Assembly (NCBI GenBank): GCA_013316045.1
Contig: WSNJ01000009.1
Span: 1-34,800, forward strand
Origin: Clostridia bacterium
GTDB taxonomy: Bacteria > Bacillota > Clostridia > Christensenellales > Pumilibacteraceae
Direction of reading: 5' to 3'
Length of the DNA stretch: 34,800 bases
Within the stretch, counting starts at the first letter, position 1. Every line of letters begins with the position of its first letter. The notes under the pieces were generated by a model. The model was not told where the DNA came from, made no database searches, and worked only from the letters and a program-made list of their open reading frames with translations. Positions 30,319 to 34,800 of the stretch are shown here, one piece after another. The position numbers and the translations under genes were made by a program.

Positions 30319-31764
30319 ATGATTGACGTTTTGTCCGTAAAAGAAGTGCGCGAAAACGAAGCGCGCGTTATGCAAGGCGGTGTGAGCGAAGACGAGCTGA
30401 TAGAGCGCGCGGCGGAAAAACTGTGTTCGGCTGTGCGTCGGCGCGCGGAAAACGGCGGAAAAATTCTCGTTTTGTACGGCGGCGGAAACAACGGCGCGGA
30501 CGGGTTGAGTACTGCGCTCGGGCTGTGCCGCGGCGGCTTTGACGCGTCGGTGTGCGCCGTCGCGGATAAAAAGAACGGGCGCGTTCTGTCGCGTGAAAAA
30601 CTCTGCGCGGAAAGCGAAATTCCCTTTGCGTCGATAGACGACGATTTTTCGCGTTACGGCGTAATAGTGGACGCGATGCTCGGCGTGGGGCTTGACAGGG
30701 AGCTTTCGGGCAAGTATAAAACGGCGGCGGAAAAGATAAACGCGAGCGGCGCATACGTTATAAGCGCGGATATTCCCACGGGGCTTGACGCGGACGGCGG
30801 AATAGCTCTCGGCGCGTGTGTGAAAGCGAATGAAACGGTAACTTTTTCGTGCTATAAGACGGGACTTCTTGTAAACGACGCGAAACGGTATTGCGGAAAA
30901 ATCACCGTTGCGGACATAGGAATAGACAGCGTATCGGATAACCGATTTTTAGAAGAAAAGGACGTCGTTCTTAAAGAGCGCGACCCGTCGGGGAATAAAT
31001 ACGACTACGGGAAAGTAGCCGTTATGGGCGGTTCGCCGAAGATGCCGGGAGCGGCGCTTATGGCGTTCGAGTCGTCGGTAGCTTCGCTGAAAAGCGGGGC
31101 GGGACTGAGCGTGCTGTGCGTTCCCGACCGTATGGCGGCGGCATATCAATGCAGAGTTAAGGAAAGTATGCTCGACTTTATGGCGTCCGACGCGGACGGA
31201 ATGATTTTCGACAAGTCGGGTTTAGAGCGCGTAATGAAAAAGACCTCGTGCATAGCGGTCGGTATGGGAATGGTCCCGAACGACAATCTGCGGAAAATTA
31301 TCGGCTACTTATGCGGAAATTTCGGCGGAACTCTGATTTTGGACGCGGGCGCGCTCGGCGCGTCGGTAGGGTGCGCGGATATTATAAAGGGCGCGAAGTG
31401 CAAAGTAATTTTAACGCCGCACACGGGCGAGTTCGACAGACTTTGCGGCGGAGATAAAAAGGATTTGCCGCGGAGAGTAAAAGAGTTTTCGGCAGCTTAC
31501 GGGTGCGTAACCGTTTGCAAGGGCGCGGTCAGCATAATTTCGGACGGCAAAACTTCGCTGTTTTGCGATTTCGGAACGCCTGCGCTGTCGAAAGGCGGGT
31601 CAGGCGACGTTCTGAGCGGAATTATAGCGGCATTAGCCGTCCGCTACGACCCGCTTACCGCTTGCGCGTATTCGTGTTACTTTTTGGGTAAAGCCGCAAA
31701 GCGCGCAGAAAAAGAGCTTTCGCCCGACAGCGTTATAGCGTCGGATATAATAGTACGGATATAA
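30319..31764 (+). CDS. nnrD: Bifunctional NAD(P)HX epimerase / ADP-dependent dehydratase
   Basis: Repairs hydrated NADH and NADPH. The N-terminal half (about 1-215) is the YjeF-N epimerase, with the nucleotide loop VLYGGGNNGADGLSTALGL and VDAMLGVGLDRELSG, then ISADIPTGLDADGG. The C-terminal half (about 230-480) is the carbohydrate-kinase-like dehydratase, with KVAVMGGSPKMPGAALMAFE, ILTPHTGEFDRLCGG and LSKGGSGDVLSGIIAALAV. Total length 481 is normal for the fused enzyme. AGGAG lies 14 bases upstream, a long spacing. It follows acpS, separated by a short hairpin. Confidence 0.95.
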   Translation: MIDVLSVKEVRENEARVMQGGVSEDELIERAAEKLCSAVRRRAENGGKILVLYGGGNNGADGLSTALGLCRGGFDASVCAVADKKNGRVLSREKLCAESEIPFASIDDDFSRYGVIVDAMLGVGLDRELSGKYKTAAEKINASGAYVISADIPTGLDADGGIALGACVKANETVTFSCYKTGLLVNDAKRYCGKITVADIGIDSVSDNRFLEEKDVVLKERDPSGNKYDYGKVAVMGGSPKMPGAALMAFESSVASLKSGAGLSVLCVPDRMAAAYQCRVKESMLDFMASDADGMIFDKSGLERVMKKTSCIAVGMGMVPNDNLRKIIGYLCGNFGGTLILDAGALGASVGCADIIKGAKCKVILTPHTGEFDRLCGGDKKDLPRRVKEFSAAYGCVTVCKGAVSIISDGKTSLFCDFGTPALSKGGSGDVLSGIIAALAVRYDPLTACAYSCYFLGKAAKRAEKELSPDSVIASDIIVRI

Positions 31765-31831
31765 TTTCGGACGTTATTGCGCTAATATTTTTTTCCGATG
31801 CCGAGCCTTTCATTGAGCGCGGAAAATAATT

Positions 31832-32707
31832 TTACGGTTTAGTTCCGCGCAATACCATAGTTACCGACACGGTTGCGTCCCACTGCTTTTCGTTGTTGTC
31901 ATATTGCTTTATACGCGTATCGTATTTGCTGTTTACAATGCGTTTCATTTCGGCTGTTTCTCGGCTTGAAAAGAGTTCGGGCGTCGAATGCTCGACCGAC
32001 TCTATCGACTCTATTGCCGCATACCTGTCGGCGTTGATTATCGCGTGTGCGAATTCGGGCGCAGTATCTGGATTGTCGGGCGTGAAATCCGCAATCACGT
32101 ATCCCGTTTTAACGAACTTAAATCCGTGTCGTTCCATAACGGCGGGCAATTCCTTTTCGTTCAGATAATATTTGCCTACGCCGTATTTTTCAATCGTATT
32201 ATCGTGTTGTTCCGCTTTTTGCCAAAACGCTTTTTCGTAATCGCTTTGAGCGTAGCAATCGGGTGCAACGGTTATTCCCTTGCGGGAAGAAAGCACAAGG
32301 CAAACGCCGTGCGGCTTCAATACCCGCAGTTGCTCCTTGTAAAATACGGACGGCTCTATATGCTCGCAAACAGTGTTTGAAATCACTACGTCGAAGTTCC
32401 CGTCGGCAAACGGTAATGCGGATATGTCGGCTTCGGCAAAAGTTACGCCCTTTTCGTGTTCTTTCGCAAAACGTATAAATTCGTAGTCGCGGTCGACGGC
32501 GGTTATTTCCGCACTCGGATACCAACGGGCGAGTGCTCCCGCAAGCGCGCCCGACCCGCAACCTATTTCGAGAATTTTAGGTTTCTTTTTTTCGTCCAAA
32601 CCGAATAACTCTTTGTATCCGTTTGCGAATTTATCGTCAAACCGCAACTTGCGGCTGTAATATAACGTCTTTGCGCCTTGTATATATTTCGACCACACCG
32701 TATTCAT
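31832..32707 (-). CDS. Class I SAM-dependent methyltransferase
   Basis: Predicted methyltransferase of unknown acceptor, 291 residues. The SAM-binding Rossmann core is clear: ILEIGCGSGALAGALARWYP (motif I), ITAVDRDYEFIRFA, FAEADISALPFADGNFDVVI (motifs II-III) and LRVLKPHGVCLVLSS. The C-terminal 120 residues are family-specific and not recognised. The closest visible type is Methyltransf_11. No ribosome binding site is seen; the -10 TATAAT ends seven bases before the ATG, so the transcript should be leaderless. It is divergent from the toxin-antitoxin pair. Confidence 0.87.
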   Translation of the reverse strand: MNTVWSKYIQGAKTLYYSRKLRFDDKFANGYKELFGLDEKKKPKILEIGCGSGALAGALARWYPSAEITAVDRDYEFIRFAKEHEKGVTFAEADISALPFADGNFDVVISNTVCEHIEPSVFYKEQLRVLKPHGVCLVLSSRKGITVAPDCYAQSDYEKAFWQKAEQHDNTIEKYGVGKYYLNEKELPAVMERHGFKFVKTGYVIADFTPDNPDTAPEFAHAIINADRYAAIESIESVEHSTPELFSSRETAEMKRIVNSKYDTRIKQYDNNEKQWDATVSVTMVLRGTKP

Positions 32708-32714
32708 AAAATTG

Positions 32715-32743
32715 ATTATAGCATAATTACGGAATTAAGACAA
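32715..32743 (-). promoter_or_regulatory. Promoter of the methyltransferase gene, leaderless type
   Basis: Minus strand: TTGTCT (32743-32738), 17-bp spacer, TATAAT (32720-32715), then seven bases to the ATG. Confidence 0.7.
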
Positions 32744-32769
32744 CCATTGTACAATCGGTTGCCTTTTTT
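32741..32769 (+). promoter_or_regulatory. Palindrome upstream of the toxin-antitoxin pair
   Basis: CAACC (32741-32745), the self-complementary ATTGTACAAT (32746-32755) and GGTTG (32757-32761) form a 10-pair stem with one bulge, followed by a T-run (32764-32769). It overlaps the divergent methyltransferase -35. It could be an operator for the antitoxin complex or a terminator-like element; no gene reads into it from the left within 900 bp. Confidence 0.4.
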
Positions 32770-32832
32770 GTATATTTTTATGTCAAAATATGGATACTAC
32801 GTTTATAAATCGCAAAACGGGGTAAAATTCAA

Positions 32833-33036
32833 ATGAAAATTTATCGGATAGAGGTATCTGACGAAATGAACGCAATGTTGGAAGAAAGCGCGCGCGAGCG
32901 CGATATGTCGGTCGAACGCTTTATAGCGCGAATTTTGGACCGCTATGTAATAAGTCCGCATATATTGGATAATGAAGAAGCCAAAAACGCGTACGCCGAG
33001 TGCGGCGCGATAAATTTGGAGTGGGCGAATCTCTGA
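32833..33036 (+). CDS. Antitoxin of a MazEF-type module (ribbon-helix-helix)
   Basis: A 67-residue protein directly before a MazF toxin gene. The first 45 residues fit a short ribbon-helix-helix DNA-binding fold (KIYRIEVSDEMNAMLEESAR, then SVERFIARILDRYV). The C-terminus, NAYAECGAINLEWANL, resembles the toxin-binding tail of EndoAI-type antitoxins (YxExxxINL). GGGG lies ten bases before the ATG. It should block the toxin and repress its own promoter. The call rests mainly on position and the tail motif. Confidence 0.75.
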   Translation: MKIYRIEVSDEMNAMLEESARERDMSVERFIARILDRYVISPHILDNEEAKNAYAECGAINLEWANL

Positions 33037-33063
33037 AAATTTACTGTTTACGGGAATGACTGA

Positions 33064-33420
33064 ATGGAAAACGTTAAGCGCGGAGAAATATATTATGCTG
33101 ATTTAAGCCCCGTGGTCGGGTCGGAGCAGGGCGGAGTGCGCCCCGTTCTTATCATACAGAACGATATCGGAAACAAGTATTCTCCGACGGTGATTGCCTG
33201 CGCCGTAACGAGTCAGCTCACGAAAGCGAAACTGCCCACTCATATAGAAGTAAGGCAGGGTAATTTCGGACTGCCCAAAGATTCGGTTATTCTGCTCGAA
33301 CAAATCCGCACGCTCGACAAACGCCGACTGAAAGAAAAAGTCGGCGAACTCGACGGAGCCGCTATGCAGAAAGTCGATAAAGCCATACTTATTTCGCTCG
33401 GTTTTTTCGTAAGAAACTAA
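33064..33420 (+). CDS. mazF: MazF/EndoA-type mRNA interferase toxin
   Basis: Sequence-specific endoribonuclease that cuts single-stranded mRNA when its antitoxin is lost. The 118 residues are a near-textbook PemK/MazF protein: [20 protein letters not shown] (4-23, with the active-site Arg), [19 protein letters not shown], a TSQ loop and LPTHIEV, then [20 protein letters not shown]. All core residues appear intact. It begins 27 bp after the antitoxin stop with only a weak ribosome binding site. Chromosomal, single-copy EndoA-type toxins of this size are common in Firmicutes. Confidence 0.95.
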   Translation: MENVKRGEIYYADLSPVVGSEQGGVRPVLIIQNDIGNKYSPTVIACAVTSQLTKAKLPTHIEVRQGNFGLPKDSVILLEQIRTLDKRRLKEKVGELDGAAMQKVDKAILISLGFFVRN

Positions 33421-33475
33421 GGCGGAGCATAACGGCGCGGACGCGGACTGCGCGCTTCAAAGTAGGCTCGGCCGT

Positions 33476-34708
33476 TTATCTCTTAAAGGGCAGAAAATCT
33501 TCCGCGTCGGTTTTGTCGTATATAAAGTCGCGTTCTATAAGATTTCCGCGCATTATGGCGGAATGCCCGTACTTGTTACGTATTTTATCGAGAGCTTTAT
33601 CCAAGCTGTCGTTTTTTTGTGCCGTTCCGTCGTCGAACATACTCGTCTGTCGTGCTTCTTCGCCGCGCGTTAAATCGAACACGCTTACCGTTATCGTTCT
33701 GAGCGGGGGCGAGCCGAACCAGTTGCTTTTCAGCAGGTCGGTTGCGGCTTTTCCGATGTCGTTGCCGCTTCGCGTGGAAAAGTCGGTCTTGCATTGCCGC
33801 GAAATGGATTTAAGCGAGCTGTCGCGCAAGTCTACGGCTATTCCGCTGCCTTTTACGCCGTTTTTGCGCATTCGCTCGGCTATGCGGTCGGCAAGATAAT
33901 AAATAAGCGCGGACGCGTCGTCTACCGTCGTTAAATCGCGCGTGGAAGTCATTCCGTGCCCGATACTCTTTATCTCGCGCGACTCGGTGTATTCGCGCAC
34001 GGGGTCGCAGTCGAGTCCCGAGGCGTTGTTTTTCAGCTTTACGCCGTTTATCCCGAGAACGGTTTGCAGCGTTTTTGCGTCGGCTTCCGCCAAATCTCCG
34101 ACCGTTTTTATATTCAGTTTTTGCAGTTTTTCCGCCGTCTTTCTGCCGACCATAAGCATATCGCTTACGCTCAGATTCCATAACACTTTGCGGAAATTTC
34201 CGCGCGTTACTTCGCTTACCGCGTCGGGTTTTTTCAGGTCGGACGCCATTTTCGCAAATACTTTGTTAAAGCTCACGCCGACCGAAATCGTAAGTCCGCC
34301 CGTTTCTTTTTTGACCGTTTCGCGCAGAGCGTCGGCGATTTGCGTTCCGCTTCCGAACAGCTTTGTACTGCCCGTAACGTCGAGCCAGCATTCGTCGGGT
34401 CCGAACGGTTCTACGTAGCACGTGTAACGCGAATATATGTCGAACACCTGTTTCGAGTACCGGGAGTAAAGCTCGAAGTGCGGCGGAACCACTACGAGCG
34501 CGGGTTCTTTGCGCTTGGCTTCCCATATAACGTCGCCCGTTTTTATGCCCTTTTTCTTGGCAAGCTCGTTTTTCGCCAAGACTACGCCGTGCCGTTTGTC
34601 GCTGTTTCCGCCCACGGCAACGGGAACGTTTTTCAGCTCGGGGTTTAACAAACATTCGACCGAAGCGTAAAAATTATTCAAATCGCAATGAAGAATAATC
34701 CTGTCCAT
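33476..34708 (-). CDS. dinB: Y-family DNA polymerase (DinB/Pol IV type)
   Basis: Error-prone translesion polymerase, 410 residues. The palm carries HCDLNNFYASVECLLNP (7-23) with the first catalytic Asp, and EPFGPDECWLDVTGS with the second acidic pair; most DinB proteins have SIDEAYLD there, so this belongs to the GPDECW subgroup. KMASDLKKPDA and the helix-hairpin-helix near TVGDLAEADAKTLQTVLGIN follow. QTSMFD near the C-terminus looks like a beta-clamp binding motif. The ATG has no Shine-Dalgarno; a consensus promoter ends six bases upstream. A degenerate LexA-like box lies in that promoter. Confidence 0.93.
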   Translation of the reverse strand: MDRIILHCDLNNFYASVECLLNPELKNVPVAVGGNSDKRHGVVLAKNELAKKKGIKTGDVIWEAKRKEPALVVVPPHFELYSRYSKQVFDIYSRYTCYVEPFGPDECWLDVTGSTKLFGSGTQIADALRETVKKETGGLTISVGVSFNKVFAKMASDLKKPDAVSEVTRGNFRKVLWNLSVSDMLMVGRKTAEKLQKLNIKTVGDLAEADAKTLQTVLGINGVKLKNNASGLDCDPVREYTESREIKSIGHGMTSTRDLTTVDDASALIYYLADRIAERMRKNGVKGSGIAVDLRDSSLKSISRQCKTDFSTRSGNDIGKAATDLLKSNWFGSPPLRTITVSVFDLTRGEEARQTSMFDDGTAQKNDSLDKALDKIRNKYGHSAIMRGNLIERDFIYDKTDAEDFLPFKR

Positions 34709-34714
34709 ACTTAA

Positions 34715-34743
34715 ATTATATCACTCCGAACATAATTTATCAA
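34715..34743 (-). promoter_or_regulatory. Promoter of dinB, leaderless type, with a degenerate SOS-like box
   Basis: Minus strand: TTGATA (34743-34738), 17-bp spacer, TATAAT (34720-34715), six bases, ATG. Within the spacer and -35, plus-strand CGAACATAATTTAT (34727-34740) keeps one intact half (CGAAC) of the Gram-positive LexA box CGAAC-N4-GTTCG; the other half is degenerate. Confidence 0.55.
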
Positions 34744-34800
34744 GAAAAGAAAGAGCTTGATTTTGTAACTTATTTTTGCAATTTATGCATAAAATAATAG

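Overview
The window comes from a spore-forming, low-to-mid-GC Gram-positive bacterium, most likely an uncultured member of the Clostridia. Evidence: SpoIIID, SpoVT, a CotF-type coat protein with its small partner, SpoIIIJ/YidC with Jag, type III glutamine synthetases, rubrerythrin, good Shine-Dalgarno sites and many intrinsic terminators. The family or genus cannot be fixed from the sequence alone. Most of the window is chromosomal core; one short AT-rich accessory patch (about 16.4-17.8 kb) lies against a tRNA-Ser gene.

Layout. 0-6.1 kb: prs, then spoIIID and a TtcA-like tRNA thiolase on the minus strand, then the ribosome/translocon cluster rpmH-rnpA-yidD-yidC-jag and a membrane-anchored DUF2726 protein. 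No dnaA precedes rpmH and no mnmE-mnmG follows jag. 6.1-16.4 kb: a nitrogen-assimilation block with two 693-residue type III glutamine synthetases around an acyltransferase-like gene. The second is in an operon with a glutamate synthase split into three proteins (amidotransferase, ferredoxin plus FMN synthase, GXGXG domain), followed by a LysR regulator. 16.4-17.9 kb: decayed genes, an XRE repressor divergent from a Cys-rich small protein, and tRNA-Ser(GCU), whose 3' end is repeated at the far edge of the patch. 17.9-20.9 kb: a P-type cation ATPase behind a yybP-ykoY (Mn2+) riboswitch with its terminator.

21-26.5 kb: a membrane protein, rubrerythrin, an MBL-fold hydrolase, a DUF1934 protein, spoVT, secG and rnr. 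26.5-28.2 kb: a small probable secreted protein, debris of a surface-repeat protein and the coat protein pair. 28.2-34.7 kb: recX, a P1-family peptidase, acpS, the NAD(P)HX repair enzyme, a methyltransferase, a MazEF-type toxin-antitoxin pair and a Y-family polymerase.

The most notable signal is regulatory. At least five unrelated genes (ttcA-like, DUF1934, recX, methyltransferase, dinB) have a near-consensus sigma-A promoter whose -10 TATAAT ends 6-7 nt before the ATG, and none has a Shine-Dalgarno, so their mRNAs should be leaderless. Other points of interest are a 128-bp palindromic element inside the glutamate synthase operon with a possible short relative after acpS, a riboswitch whose P1 strand doubles as the terminator arm, a sigma-E-like spoIIID promoter, and an operator palindrome set exactly between -35 and -10 in the accessory patch. 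All functional calls are by motif reading; no database search was run.
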